Shown one piece after another: positions 24,118 through 35,223 of a stretch of 64,000 nt of DNA. Made by a program: the position numbers and the translations under genes. Within the stretch, counting starts at the first letter, position 1. Each line of letters begins with the position of its first letter. The stretch spans positions 22,234,243 to 22,298,242 of the forward strand of contig OX419761.1 in the NCBI GenBank assembly GCA_948567375.1. The letters run 5' to 3'. The notes beneath the pieces were generated by a model. It had not been told where the DNA came from. It did not search any database and was given only the letters and a program-made list of their open reading frames with translations. This DNA comes from Lunularia cruciata (Eukaryota > Streptophyta > Marchantiopsida > Lunulariales > Lunulariaceae).

Positions 24118-25542
24118 TCAACACTTCATGTGCTCCAAGTGTAGGGTCTGCAACAATGGCTTATGATCAATTTGCATGATCACTTGTTTCCCCAAGAGAT
24201 AATGCCTCCATACCTTGGTGGCATGTACCATTGCAAGTTGTTCCCGATCTTGAGCAGAGTAATTTCTTTCAGCTGTATTTAGTCGATGAGACACAAAGGC
24301 AATGAGATGTAGTCCATATGGGAATTCTTGTTGCAACACAACTCCAATTGCAAAGTTAGAAGCATCAAAATCAACCACACAAGGTAGTTGAGGATCATAT
24401 GGTTGAAGAATGGGTCTTGAAGACACCATATGCTTTAACTTCTGGAATGCTTCTTCATGCTTGGTGGTCCATTGGAAGCTTGAGTTCTTTCCTAAGAGGT
24501 CAATGAATGGTACAACCACATGAGCATAATAGTGGATGAACCGTTGGTAAAAACTAGCCAATCCATTGAATGCCCATACATTTGTAGCATCCTTTGGGGT
24601 AGGCCAATCAGTAATGGCCTTGACCTTCTATTCTTCCATCTTGATCCCCTCTGATGAGATCTTATGACCCAAGAAGATAACCTCCTTTTGCCAAAAGGCA
24701 CACTTTGACTTCTTGCAGTAAAATTTCCATTGTCGTAGTCATCTTAGGACTTCTTGCACATGATTCATGTGTTCTGTCTCTGTCTTGCTATAAATTAAGA
24801 TATCATCCAAGAACACCACCACAGACCAGTCCAATAGTCCATCCAACACCCAATGCATTTAATCCATGAAGACTGCTAGAGCATTAGTGAGTCCAAAAGG
24901 TAGAACTCTCCACTCAAAATGCCCATACCTTGTGCAAAAGATAGTCTTTTGCACATCCTCTTTATCAATAGGAATTTGCCAATAGCTACTACAAAGATCC
25001 AACTTGGAAAAGTAGCATGCTCTACTTAGTTGATCAAGCAAGTTATTGATTCGAGGCAAGGGATATGCATTCTTCATGATTTGCTTATTGAGCCCATGAT
25101 AATCAATACAGAAACAAAGTCTTCCATCTTTCTTTGGTACAAATACTACCGGTGCTCCCCAAGGAGAGGTACTATGTTGTATGAAGTCCTTCTCCAACAA
25201 CTTTGTAAGTGTTATTTGTAACTCCTCCAACTCCTTTGGTGAGAGCCGATAGATTGGTCTACTCACTAGAGTACTCCTTGGCAATAACTTGATCTTGAAG
25301 TGCATACCTCAATTGGAGGGTAATCCCTTTAGCAAATCATCCGGAAACATGTTTGCAAACTCCTTAACTATCCAATCAACCATTGCTTGATGAGGCTCTT
25401 GGCACTCCACAGATTGTTCTTGGGCAATTGGCTTGATCCACACCACGAATACATACTTATCTTCCTCCAAAGCTTGCTCTATGGCTGATTTACTAACAAT
25501 CTTCCCTTCCAAGGACTTATCTCTCTTCCAAGCTTGCTCCAT
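24118..25542 (-). pseudogene. Element B reverse transcriptase and RNase H
   Basis: Reverse transcriptase: [41 protein letters not shown] and [15 protein letters not shown], with the catalytic DDIL box encoded near 24795-24820. RNase H: GLASFYQRFIHYYAH, VDFDASNFAIGVVLQQ, FVSHRLNTAERNYSAQDREQ and MQIDHKPLLQTL. This is a typical chromovirus arrangement, broken in several places. Confidence 0.88.
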
Positions 25543-25720
25543 GGTTGCCTTCTTGGCAAACTTCCCATCTTGGGACTCATCTCCCTTCTAGGTTTTCTCT
25601 ATGGCGACCTTCTCGACAAACGTTCCATCTTGGGATTGACTATTCTTAAGGTGTCTTACTTAGAGGTGCCAGATAACCTAATCGGAAATTCCTACCTTGG
25701 TGTTGTACTTGAATTTGGCG

Positions 25721-26074
25721 TCAAGTCCAATCAAATTGAACCTTGTGATGTTCAAGCCAAGGTAGACCCAAAATGATATCATAGTGTAGAGGTGCCACTA
25801 CAAACCTCATACACTCTAAATACTCCTTCTCAGTCTTGAAGGTAATTGGATGCAAAGTGCAGAATGCAAAACCCTTTCTACCATCCGCCATCATAAAATG
25901 ATTTCCAATCACGGGCTTGATAGGAATACGCAACTCCTTTGCTACTTGCATAGACATGCAATTCTCTGAACTTCCATAATCAACCAAAATCCTACAACCC
26001 CAATTAGATATCATACCTTGCAAGTGAAGCAAACTTGCATAGGTTGAGCCTTCAATCCCATTGGAACTAATCAA
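25721..26074 (-). pseudogene. Element B aspartic protease
   Basis: This is a retropepsin-like domain with ILVDYGSSENCMS at the active-site position and YDIILGLPWLEHH downstream. The sister copy in element C shows the usual VDSGSS. Confidence 0.82.
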
Positions 26075-26089
26075 GCTCCCAATAGGCGG

Positions 26090-26905
26090 CTCAAAATCTC
26101 CTACTGGGATTCCTTGTTTCCCTGATCATTCCGCTCCACAACCTCCACTTGGGCAACTTGTTGAGGTCATCCATTCTTGAGTGGACATTCAACAATGCGA
26201 TGCCCCAATTGGTGACAATAAAAGCAACCACCATTTTGCCATAGTTTCTCTCTATCTGCCGTGCCAAGTGGTCTTTGTTGAATGACATCAATCTCCATTG
26301 GTGTTGGCTCCTCCACTTGTGTATAGTGTATTGGTAGGCTCTGTGGAGATCGAGGTCAAGACCAAGTTGTTGCCACCAAGGAATCAAAACATTCGGCCGA
26401 TCACATGGCTTCATCCAAGTGTTGTGGATCTTGCATGGTTACCTCTAATTTGGTTCTCACCTTCAAGCCCCTCACAAATTGATCTAGAGCTTCACCTTCC
26501 AATATATTTGGAATTTTCATGTGGTGTTTTGGAACTGCATGATGTGACTTCTTACAGAGCCAATCTGTTTCAACTCTGTCAACTTATCCCATGCAGCTTG
26601 TGTGGCAATTATAGCTTGGAACTGACTAATTATTGCGCTCTTGAATTTTGCCCATGTCAAGATTGGTGCAACAATTTGTCATTCAGCTCGCTCCACTCGG
26701 AATCTCCACCATAGTTTTTCTACTCCATCAAATACCTTGGGTTTAGAGAATCTGATCCGATCTTCTGCTTCTCAAATTGGTACTCTCTCCACCTATTCTT
26801 GTCATCAAAGATCTCATTCATCCAGCAATTGAGTAAGGTGCTCGATTTGTTGCTGCATAGCAAGGATAACATTGGGTATTACTGCCATGGTTGCTACTCT
26901 ATCAC
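26090..26905 (-). pseudogene. Element B gag with CCHC zinc knuckle
   Basis: The frame begins near MAVIPNVILAMQQQIEHLTQ and includes a capsid-like part. It ends with the knuckle CFYCHQLGHRIVEC at about 26180-26228, an RNA-binding signature of nucleocapsid. It is broken. Confidence 0.8.
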
Positions 26906-26921
26906 ACCACTCCCAATCTAT

Positions 26922-27137
26922 CTAATTTATTAGCACATAGAAACAACATGTCCACCGTTCTCCATAACTTACAATCGGAAGCACCAAGGGTTCCTCAAAT
27001 ATGGTGATCATATGCAGAAAATCTTGTCCAAAGTGCAAGGTGATGAATTGTGTAAAACAATGTTTGGGTAGTACTTGGACGCAAAAATCCCAATAGTTTG
27101 GTTGAAGTGGATTTGGTGGTCCATAAATTCCATTCAT
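26922..27137 (-). other. Small leader frame of element B
   Basis: A frame of about 71 codons between primer site and gag. It reads YGPPNPLQPNYWDFCVQVLP, then FTQFITLHFGQDFLHMITIF, then EPLVLPIVSYGERW and a hydrophobic end. It is nearly the same as the element C frame and resembles both leader frames of A in layout (a P-x-P start, F-x-x-FV/FI, FG-x-x-F/Y, then VLP). It ends about 30 nt before gag. No known family. Confidence 0.6.
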
Positions 27138-27141
27138 CCCA

Positions 27142-27159
27142 TTCTTGTTCTAATACCAA
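27142..27159 (-). other. Primer-binding site of element B
   Basis: On the minus strand TTGGTATTAGAACAAG directly follows the LTR. It matches the initiator-methionine-tRNA site TGGTATCAGAGC with transition changes consistent with cytosine deamination. Confidence 0.7.
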
Positions 27160-27572
27160 TGTAAAAGACCAAATTTGAGGAGAGAAATAGGAGAATGGAA
27201 ACTCACATTGGGACATTTGAATGAGGGAAAACTCTGAATGCCTAGCATGAGCTTCGGCTTTGGTATTTATAAGTAACATACAAGGCCCTTGAGAAGCTTC
27301 TCAAGAAGCTTCCTTGAGTCGCTTTCTTAAAGTACAAGCCAAGTTAACTAGGAAGCTTCTCAAGAAGCTTCCTTCTAGAAGCCACCTACTTGACGTGCAA
27401 GCTAAGCTAGTTAGAAGCTTCTAGAAGCTTCCTTTTAGAAGCTACTTGCTTGGGGTGCAAGTTAACTAGTCGGGAAGCTTCCTAGATGCTTTTGGAATAT
27501 TCTAGGCTAATTTGGCTTATTCTCTACTTCATTAGCCTTACTAGCTACGTCGCTAAACTCCATACTGTTACA
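27160..27572 (-). repeat. 5' LTR of element B (413 bp) with HSE-like array
   Basis: It carries a perfect four-module heat-shock-element pattern, GAAGCTTCTAGAAGCTTC, at 27414-27431, plus other GAAGCTTC palindromes. On the minus strand these lie upstream of a TATA-like TATAAATA at 27264-27271. Confidence 0.9.
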
Positions 27573-27769
27573 GAAGTGATCAAAGGCTTGTCTAATCTGA
27601 TCTACGGGCCCCACAATGTGATATAGTTTACCAAGGAGAGAAATACACAACTTGGCATAACCAATGTAGTAGATAAGAGAACTCTGAAGTGAACCATGGC
27701 AAACAAAGGTTCTCCTAAAAGATCTCCTTGTCATGTATCTACAACTCACTCAACAATGGTGATTCTCTC
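27573..27769. other. Spacer between element B and the 135-bp repeats
   Basis: It starts with the GAAGT target duplication of element B. No gene recognised. Confidence 0.4.
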
Positions 27770-28230
27770 CTATGACCAACCATACTGGTAGTAAAAGGAA
27801 ACAAGAGAGTCATAGAATGATCATTAAAAAACAATGAGATTTGCCAAGGATCCACTGACCCCATTAAACTCTCTAAACATAGATGCACAAAATACACTAT
27901 TAAAAATATTCTCTATGACCATCCGAGTGGGTAGTAAAAGGAAACAAGAGAGTCATGGAATGATCATTAAAAAAATGATATTCGACAAGGATCCAACGAC
28001 TTCCCTAAACTCTCTAAAGATAAAGATAGATGCATGATAAACACTTTTAAAAATATTCCCAATATCGAGTTGTAAACGTCTCGCCCCGGATCAATATCAT
28101 AAAAAAATGATATTCGTTGAGGATCCAGTGACTTGCCTAAACTCTCTAAAGATAGATGCCTGATAAACACAAATAAAAATATTCCCAATATCGAGTTGTA
28201 AACGGCTCACCCGGATCAATATCTAAGAGC
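27770..28230. repeat. Three tandem copies of a ~135-bp unit
   Basis: The unit contains AAGGATCCACTGAC-like, CTAAACTCTCTAAA and AAAAATATTCCCAATATCGAG phrases. GGATCCA recurs near 27850, 27989 and 28122, giving a period of 133-139 bp. The copies differ moderately. On the minus strand the repeat makes a periodic frame (SLESLGKSLDP twice), which is a by-product of the repeat rather than a gene. Confidence 0.8.
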
Positions 28231-29050
28231 GGCTTTATGCATAGATATATAGCTTCATAACTTCCTGATATAAATACTCCAAGCTAGTGATACGGTCCGA
28301 GGTGCTATCGAATGTTCTCATATAGAAATGGAATTTTTGTCTAAATCCAACCGAAAAATTTCCGGGACCTGGCCACGTTCGGAGACGTCCCGTCCCTTCG
28401 GAAACTTAAACCCCTATAGTTCACGGGAGATTGTAGCTTTGTCTGGCAGGTGGAGCTCGTAGGTACCTTAGGCACTGGAACACAATGAGGAAGGAGACGC
28501 GAATCTTCATTCACCGACTGTAGCGCATAGTGATCCTGTCCTTTTCAACTTTTACCTTTAGTCATACTAGTCATACCTTAGTCATACTAGTCAACACGCG
28601 CTTACGCTGCGCACGTGTCTGCGAATTCTTGTGGTTTCCTGTCTGTTTCTTCAGTCCGTTAGATGGATCATTTCCGAGTTCCAGGGAATCTTCGTCTCAG
28701 TGATCACCGGGATCACGCCGTTCTGTCCAGGTATAAATTTCACTTGGTTCTCCATCTGCGACAGGTTTGGAACTAACTGCAGAAGTGTTTGGGTTGTCAT
28801 GCCAGTTGCCGCTCTTCGCAGATGAACAACAACACGAGCACTTCGTTTTCCTGCGCTTCTGACCTTTTGGAGCTGCGTTACAACGATCGCATGTTTGCCT
28901 CAGAAGTAAAGCAGATTGTTTCATCGAAACAGTGTAGTAGCTTGGACATGTTTTTCTTGAGGAAAAACAGGCTTAAGTCTTAAGAAGGTGAATGGTTGGC
29001 ATCTGAAGAAGAAAGGCAGGAGTCAGTAGCTGCAATAAGATTCAGCAGCC
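28231..29050 (+). promoter_or_regulatory. Upstream region of the STP gene
   Basis: CpG frequency rises sharply here, marking the edge of the genic island. A TATAAATA-like box is at about 28269-28276, a 15-bp direct repeat around TAGTCATACTAGTCA near 28557-28592, and a G-box (CACGTG) at 28612-28617. The transcription start cannot be fixed from sequence alone; the region 28620-29050 is likely 5' leader or proximal promoter. Confidence 0.45.
28612..28617. promoter_or_regulatory. G-box CACGTG upstream of STP
   Basis: A perfect palindromic CACGTG in a GC-rich setting, about 435 bp before the STP start codon. Such boxes bind bZIP and bHLH factors in plants; its use here is inferred. Confidence 0.35.
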
Positions 29051-31574
29051 ATGGCTGGGGGCTTTGTTGCAGAGGATGCGAACGGGAAGCAGTATGCAGG
29101 TCGTCTCACGAGCTTCGTGGTCTACGCTTGCATCGTCGCCGCTAGCGGTGGTCTCATTTTCGGTTACGACATTGGTATCACTGGTACTACTTCGCGAACT
29201 TGGACTCATATGACTTTCTACCGGAATTTGGAACTGTTTTTCTGTCGGTCCGTGTCCTGTTCCCTTCATGACGATGTGGAAGTCTTCCATAGACCGTTGA
29301 TATTGAATGAAGCATTTCAAAGCTTAAGAATAACAAATGATATTTCCAGAAGCTTGAAAGAACGCTCATACTGCATCATGGGCTCAGTATGAGCTTGGAT
29401 GAAAGCTCATGCTGAGTGGACAGGCCACTCACTCGTGAATCTGTTCAGCTGTGTCGGAACTTCTTCACGAGGTACAATCTCGACTGTTAACAGCCACAAA
29501 TTCACGGCCCGTGGAAGCTGATCATATTATCCACATTTTGGAAAGAATGGCTGATTTGGTTACTCTGGACTGGGATGAAAATTCAGGTGGTGTCTCGTCT
29601 ATGGATGACTTTTTACGAAAATTCTTCCCGAAAGTTCTTCGAGATCGACGCAACAAAAATAATTACTGCGTCTATGACAATCAATCACTTCAAGCTTTTA
29701 CATCCTCGCTTTATCTAGCTGGCATGGTGGCATCAGTCATGGCGTCGTACACTACTCGATTGCTGGGAAGAAAAACGTCTATGCTTATAGCCGGTGTAAG
29801 CTTTCTGATAGGTGCTATACTCAACGCATCAGCAGTAAATCTTCCAATGCTTATTATCGGGCGGATTTTCCTCGGTTTTGGAGTGGGTTTTGGCAATCAG
29901 GTGAGTTGCTGTGCGGCTGTGTACAACGTACTAAAATTGCAGAAACAACTGGTTGAAATGGGTTTCACTACCTCGTTTGTCAATGTAACCTTCATTCTAG
30001 ACCTGACTCTGTCCTACACAGAATTTCTTAGCGTGTTGCAACTCCGTGATCTGATTGGAACCTTGGATTCATGCGCTGGCTGTCGTATCTCAGGTGGTTC
30101 CTCTGTATCTTTCGGAAATGGCCCCGGCACATCTCAGAGGTGCCCTGAACATGATGTTTCAACTGGCAACTACAATTGGAATTCTTACTGCAAACCTGAT
30201 AAACTATGGAACTGCCCATATACATCCTTGGGGCTGGAGGCTTTCTCTAGGATTAGCTTCAGTGCCCGCTACCGTGCTCACATTGGGTGGTCTCTTCCTT
30301 CCAGAGACACCCAATAGCTTGATTGAACGCAGCCGTCCAGAAGAAGGTAAAATCATGCTCGAGAGGATTCGTGGGGTAACGAATGTGGATGAAGAGTATA
30401 AAGATTTGGTGCAGGCCAGCAGAGTAGCAAATCAGGTCAAAAATCCATTCAGGAATCTACTGCAGAGGAGAAATTGGCCTCAGTTGGTGATGGCTATTTT
30501 CCTTCCATTTTTCCAAATTGCAACTGGTATCAATTCCGTGCTCTTTTATGCTCCACAGCTTTTCCAAACCATCGGATTTGGTAGCAGTGCAAGTTTATAT
30601 TCAGCCATCATTATTGGAGCAACCCTTTCCCTTTCCACCTTCGTTGGTATCGCTCTCGTTGACAGGTTGGGTCGAATGAAATTATTCTACGCTGGTGGGA
30701 TACAAATGTTCATTACCTTGGTACGAAATCCTACATGCCTATTTGCTCCTTCTGTGGAAAATTGGTCATAACTCTCAATATTCGTCTCAATATACATGGT
30801 ATATACTAGTTCTCTGTAGGTGGTATGTCTGAGATGTATCAATTATGTATTTGCTCCTGCTTATCTTCGTAATGTTAGATTTACATACTAAAATTCCATT
30901 TCCTCAGATGCAATTCATTTCAATTTGCACACGCTCATGCTTGCAGTTCATATACACTTCATATCCACGTTCTCGGTTCCATACTTAGTGGGTTCTGGAT
31001 TCCCCGTTCTTCGAACGGGTTCATTTCTCAAATATGCGTCTCAACCCAATATGCTCCACTAGTTAAATAACTATAGTTTTGAACACCACTCACTGTATTC
31101 ACTCGTCTGCGCGAACAGGTCATTCTTGGGGTCATAATGCAGCTGAAACTCGACCTCCACAATGACCTCGAAAAGAAATGGGCCGCATCGATTGTGGTGT
31201 TTATCTGCATCTATGTGGCCGGCTTCGGTTGGTCATGGGGATCTCTGGGCTGGACAGTGCCCAGTGAGATTTTTCCTCTCGAGACTCGATCTGCAGGACA
31301 GAGCATTGTGGTGTCCGTCAACTTCTTTTTCACCTTTGTGATGGGACAAGCTTTACTTACCATGTTGTGCCATTTCAGGTATGGAACTTTCTATTTCTTC
31401 GGCGGTCTCGTATTTTTAATGACCGTCTTCGTCGCGCTCTACCTTCCCGAGACAAAGAATGTACCTCTCGAGGATATGCCATATTTGTGGAGCCAGCATT
31501 GGTTCTGGAGAAGAATTGTACCTCCACCCGCTGCTGTAATTCCAGGTACTAGAGCTGATGGTTTGAGGTTATGA
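29051..31574 (+). CDS. STP: STP-type monosaccharide/H+ symporter (sugar transport protein)
   Basis: A plasma-membrane proton-coupled hexose importer of the sugar-porter MFS family with 12 membrane segments. I read four exons, 29051-29183, 29587-29900, 30094-30720 and 31119-31574, all with GT-AG introns. They give 509 residues, the usual STP length, and the introns fall after [12 protein letters not shown] and GGIQMFITL. The start has a good context (GCCATGG). Seen: the GYDIG Asp of TM1 and [10 protein letters not shown] Arg of TM4 (proton coupling), [59 protein letters not shown] and LPETKN. Also seen are the lid cysteine (NNYCVYD) and its TM11 partner (TMLCHFRYG) that pair in STP10. Odd: the usual FQQLTGIN reads FQIATGIN, the conserved TM8 Asn (G-x-x-N) is Leu in IIGATLSLS, and the loop 8-9 motif is DRLGRM rather than GRR. 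The fold looks intact; substrate or activity may differ from classic STPs. Confidence 0.92.
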
Positions 31575-32901
31575 TGGAGAAGTAAACGCTGTCGATGTTC
31601 TTAATCCCGGTGGTGTGTATCAAAAGCTTTGTGACTGCAAATCAAATTGTGGACCAAGTACAGTAAAATGCTGTAGATTCCTTCCTATGATAACAAAGAG
31701 ATTAATTTCCTCATTTTGCAGTCCTTTCTTGTAATTATGTGGACGGTGTAGAGTTGCTTCCTAAACTTTGTAATATCATCTTCTTTTCTTTTTCATGTAG
31801 TCCTCTATCCTTGATTTCTTCCGTGTGTAGTCATCAGTATCACGTTTTTTTGTACAGTATGTATATCGACACTGAATGGCTGTAGCTTGTTTGCTTATTA
31901 CATCTAGCAAATATGTGAAACATGCTATATAATGTATCGAAGTACTATATGTTTCTCCTAAATGATAATGTTTTTCTTCCAATAGGCAATTCTGTTTACT
32001 GCTTTTGACAGACGTTCCCTGTTCTTCTATTTAATCTCCCTGCATGGTATATGATGTCCTCATTTTGATCAACGATATTACATGTATTCAATATAGGAGG
32101 CTGCCGGCCCATTTTGATTTTCGGATAATTGGATACAATTTAGTTTACACTATTACTCATTCATTACAACGGTTCCACGAGCTTGGTATGGTTCTCTATT
32201 TTCTTCTATGATGTTCTGAGCGAGTAACCTCTGAAGTTCATCTTATAGTTTACAGTATGGAGTTTCCCTCTCTGATGCCCACTATTTCCTGTCAATACTT
32301 TTCATATGCAAATGTACTCCGTAATTTATTTGATGGTTGTATCTCCATGTACATTCGCTTCACTTCTCATTTAGAAAGACGTTAGTGATCGTCGATTAGA
32401 AACTATGCTTCTGAGTGAGTCATTGAGGCTTTGCGGAACGGCATGTGGATCACTCACTGTGAGCTTGTGATCTTGAATGATCAATTTGCAAATTAGGTAC
32501 TCAATTACACTTGTAATCTCCTGGTTCGACGATGAGTACGTTCGTGATCCATAACCACCTTCCTGTGTACTCAAGCGTTGGTTACAAGATGAACTGTTTC
32601 TGCTATCAAGTTGCTGAACATTTCTTTTGTCTTGAGCCCTATTTATCCCGATGACAAATACACCAATGACGCCTGAGACGAGATTCAAGGGAGTAAGTAT
32701 TACGCTAAACCCGTTACATGCATATGAGCTTTTGCTTCATAAACGGCTCCATTGATTCAAGCGAAGGATAGTTGTCCATAAACAGCCATTGAGCTCTCCG
32801 CTGCATAAAACAGTCGTAAGCTTATTGTCTGCAGATAGTTGTATGTCGTGGACAAGGGGTGAAGTCTCTCTGGAGTGGGGGACAGATGTAATATCTAATG
32901 C
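31575..32901. other. 3' region of STP and intergenic DNA
   Basis: The first few hundred bases are likely the STP 3' untranslated region (T-rich, with AATGATAAT and TATATAAT signals). A minus-strand frame at 32371-32688 (105 codons, Ser/Asn-rich) has no ATG at its start and no recognised domain, so I do not call it a gene. Confidence 0.4.
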
Positions 32902-33160
32902 ATGTCACATAGGCTAGACACATGGTTCACAATACATAAAGTGTGTGATATGGTTTAGCGGGAATCGCTCCATAAGATACAGAATACTCACTTCTACTGT
33001 TAGGGAAGGTAACATAACTTGTAGGTCTGAATGTCACGTAGGCTGGATACATGGTTGACAATACATGAAGTGTGTAATATGGTTAGCAGAAATCGCTCCA
33101 TAAGATAGATATTACTCACTTCTACTGTTAGGAAAGCTAACAATAACTTGTAGGTCTGAA
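32902..33160. repeat. Two tandem copies of a 129-bp unit
   Basis: GTCACATAGGCTAGACACATGG at 32904 recurs, with changes, at 33033. Both copies include ATCGCTCCATAAGATA and CTCACTTCTACTGTTAGG and end in ACTTGTAGGTCTGAAT. By eye the copies are roughly 88-90% identical. Confidence 0.85.
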
Positions 33161-33325
33161 TACGAAACATGGACATAGCCTGTGTAGTAGACAAATTTCT
33201 TCTTTCACCGTGGTAGTCTGATCTTTCTCCACGGAGCAGCAGCATATTTATTTTTCCCAAGAAGAATTGCTCGTTCAGAGTTCGAGGAAGTTCATTAGTA
33301 GCATGCATTTAATTACTAGAACACA

Positions 33326-33679
33326 ATGGTTGTAACCATACGTGTTGTATCCTGGATATGTAGTCCTAGTTGGCCCCACTCGCGGAATGCGCATAGGAAG
33401 AGGATAGCAGAAGCTTTGATGCCCCTTTTACCTTTCGAGCGGTACAGGAGCATCAGAAGCTCGAAATGTAAAATAGCGGAAGCCTATGCACTTCACAATA
33501 TCTTGTGCCGAACTTCAATAGGGAGTTCCGTAATATTATTCCAGATGCTATTCCTGGTTCTGAAGTCTGGCCCTCTACCTCCGTCTCCGCATATTAACTC
33601 TAAATGGGTTCCTGTGCTGGTTTACCATAGAAAGCTTGTCAAAACCAAAACGCACAAGATCGAAAACCGGTTCAGTTAA
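33326..33679 (+). other. Open frame of 117 codons, doubtful
   Basis: An ATG-started frame inside the CpG-bearing island, basic and without recognisable domain, signal peptide or family resemblance. Codons and composition do not argue strongly for coding. It could be chance, part of a non-coding transcript, or a lineage-specific small gene. Confidence 0.15.
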
Positions 33680-33739
33680 AGGGGACAATCACACATCGGA
33701 GAAATATTTTACTATTTCCTCCTGTACAATCTCCTGAAG

Positions 33740-34132
33740 GTGGCTGATCCACTTTCAAGGAAAGATGCGAAGCCAGGAAGACAATGTTCGAAATGCGAAT
33801 TGATGCCAATTACATCGGGCTGTCGAGTGTTCCAAGTTATATCTGAATGCGTGGTGCAGGTACCCACCAGAGTTTGTTGGTCCCACAGCCGAACGCTAGC
33901 TAGCTGCAGTTTACAATCTGGTGACGCAACACGTAAGTTTAGCGAATGTGAAAAATGTTTTGCCCTTTCTTCACTACAGCTTTACTCTGCTATCTACAAC
34001 ACATTGTTTATTTGCCAGTGGTTTTGCAACGGTTCAGATACACTCGCTTTTAGCCATCGTCATAAAAATCATGCAGTAGAAATTGTGCAGGCTTTTAATA
34101 ACAATCCCGGAAGGCCATGGGTTTCTTGCTGA
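33740..34132 (+). other. Open frame of 130 codons, cysteine-rich, doubtful
   Basis: An ATG-started frame with eleven cysteines, including QCSKCELM and CEKCFAL pairs that vaguely recall zinc-binding CxxC knuckles. The cysteine spacing fits no family I know. No promoter or terminator evidence supports it. Confidence 0.18.
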
Positions 34133-35196
34133 TTGGGTTCGACTCCAGGAGTTGGCTTGAAGTCATTATCTGTAGCGATATGAAAGACATACTGTACAAC
34201 CAAGTCTAACGGAACCGTGTGCTTTACTTTGAAAGTAAAGAAATCCAGTTTCGACTTGCTACGGACTATTTCATATCAACAAACGAATAAGGTTATGCTT
34301 GGCAGGAAGTCCTTTTCTGAAGTCCGGCTAGTTGCGGTCGGAGATCCATCCTACTCCGAAGGCATCTTTTAAGAAACGCTAAGGACAATATACGAGATCG
34401 TTGTGGATTTCATTTCATCGGTTATTTATTGAACTTGAGTCTAATGAGATAATGAGGTAAATACAAACTACACAAATCTCTTAGCAAATCTTCTTTTCCT
34501 TGGGTCCTTTTCTGGTTCTCTACCTTCAAAGGCAATTTCCGTTCGATTGTCATGAATTATGTTATCTTGTTACCGTTCTCTTTTGCAGGATCTAGAGCTT
34601 TCTTCTCATGCTGTATGCATGCCAAATCTGTACTAATCTTAGTTACCAGTGAATTTCGTATCAAGACCCTAATCTCTGATGAATAAAGTACGGCCAAGAC
34701 AAGAATCAGGGATAGAGGATATGCACGTGCTGAACAAAACAGGCAGCTAAATCGGAGCTTTAGCAGATAAGGAATGGTCCCACTCCAACACTTGTGTGGT
34801 TTCTGCTGTCGTTAAAGACGACGCATCTATTGCGCTGTGAAGATGGATAGCGTATGTTCAGACATCACACTGTGTTATGATGTAGCTGATAGCTTGTAGG
34901 CCTCAAGGCTATATTCCTTCAGTCCTTTAGTCAAGGCGAGGGTGAAGTCCCAGGGGTAGATCCACGTGGAACGTCTAAGCACTCGCTATTGGTCAGACAT
35001 GGTTAAAATATAATAAGATTATGACAAACAGTGTGATTGAGTTTCACCTTCGCGGAGCACACGCTCATCCAGAAACCTCAAACCACCGTGGACATCAGTA
35101 ACGCGATCACGAGGGCTCGCGGGCGTGTGCTTTTCACGCTCTTCTCCTAAAGAACGTGAGAATTAAGTTTCCATCGTTCGAAACAGACTCGCAAAC
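34133..35196 (+). promoter_or_regulatory. CpG-bearing upstream region with two G-boxes
   Basis: No coding signal recognised. Two CACGTG boxes occur (34724-34729 and 34963-34968) and a CGCG-rich patch near 35100-35125. Together with the TATA box at 35197 this looks like a promoter for the frame that follows. Confidence 0.4.
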
Positions 35197-35204
35197 TATA
35201 TAAA
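35197..35204 (+). promoter_or_regulatory. TATA box (TATATAAA)
   Basis: A TATATAAA-type box about 20 bases before the ATG at 35224. This is unusually close: transcription would start at or after the ATG unless an upstream start or a downstream ATG is used. Confidence 0.35.
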
Positions 35205-35223
35205 GAAACCTGAGCTCTTGGCA

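Larger units (their letters stand above)
22068..27572 (-). mobile_element. Ty3/gypsy chromovirus, element B
   Basis: A complete-length but broken minus-strand element of 5.5 kb. It has LTRs at 22068-22491 and 27160-27572, then in minus-strand order a primer site, leader frame, gag, protease, reverse transcriptase, RNase H, integrase and chromodomain. It is flanked by a perfect 5-bp target duplication, GAAGT at 22063-22067 and 27573-27577. By hand count the LTRs differ at about 28 of 412 aligned sites (about 7%), mostly transitions, plus two small gaps. That makes B the oldest of the three well-preserved chromoviruses here. It has multiple breaks. It is the same family as element C, in opposite orientation. 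Confidence 0.95.

Noticed and set aside
27967-28188. Periodic minus-strand protein with SLESLGKSLDP repeats
   Set aside because: It is produced by the ~135-bp DNA repeat; there is no independent coding evidence.
28631-28825. Frame of 64 codons upstream of the STP start, as a possible upstream regulatory peptide
   Set aside because: The transcription start is unknown and nothing in the peptide is recognisable; not enough to call a regulatory upstream frame.
29451-29586. Intron 1 of the STP gene is open in the frame of exon 2 over its last ~45 codons, suggesting an alternative start
   Set aside because: The exon 1/exon 2 junction gives the perfect family sequence, and the intronic residues match no transporter N-terminus.
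32371-32688. Minus-strand frame of 105 codons
   Set aside because: It opens without an ATG, has no recognisable domain and no splice partner that I could find.
33740-34132. The phrase MADPLSRK at the start of a frame recalls the ADALSR box at the end of gypsy RNase H
   Set aside because: Nothing before or after it resembles RNase H or integrase, and the setting is CpG-bearing genic DNA; taken as chance.
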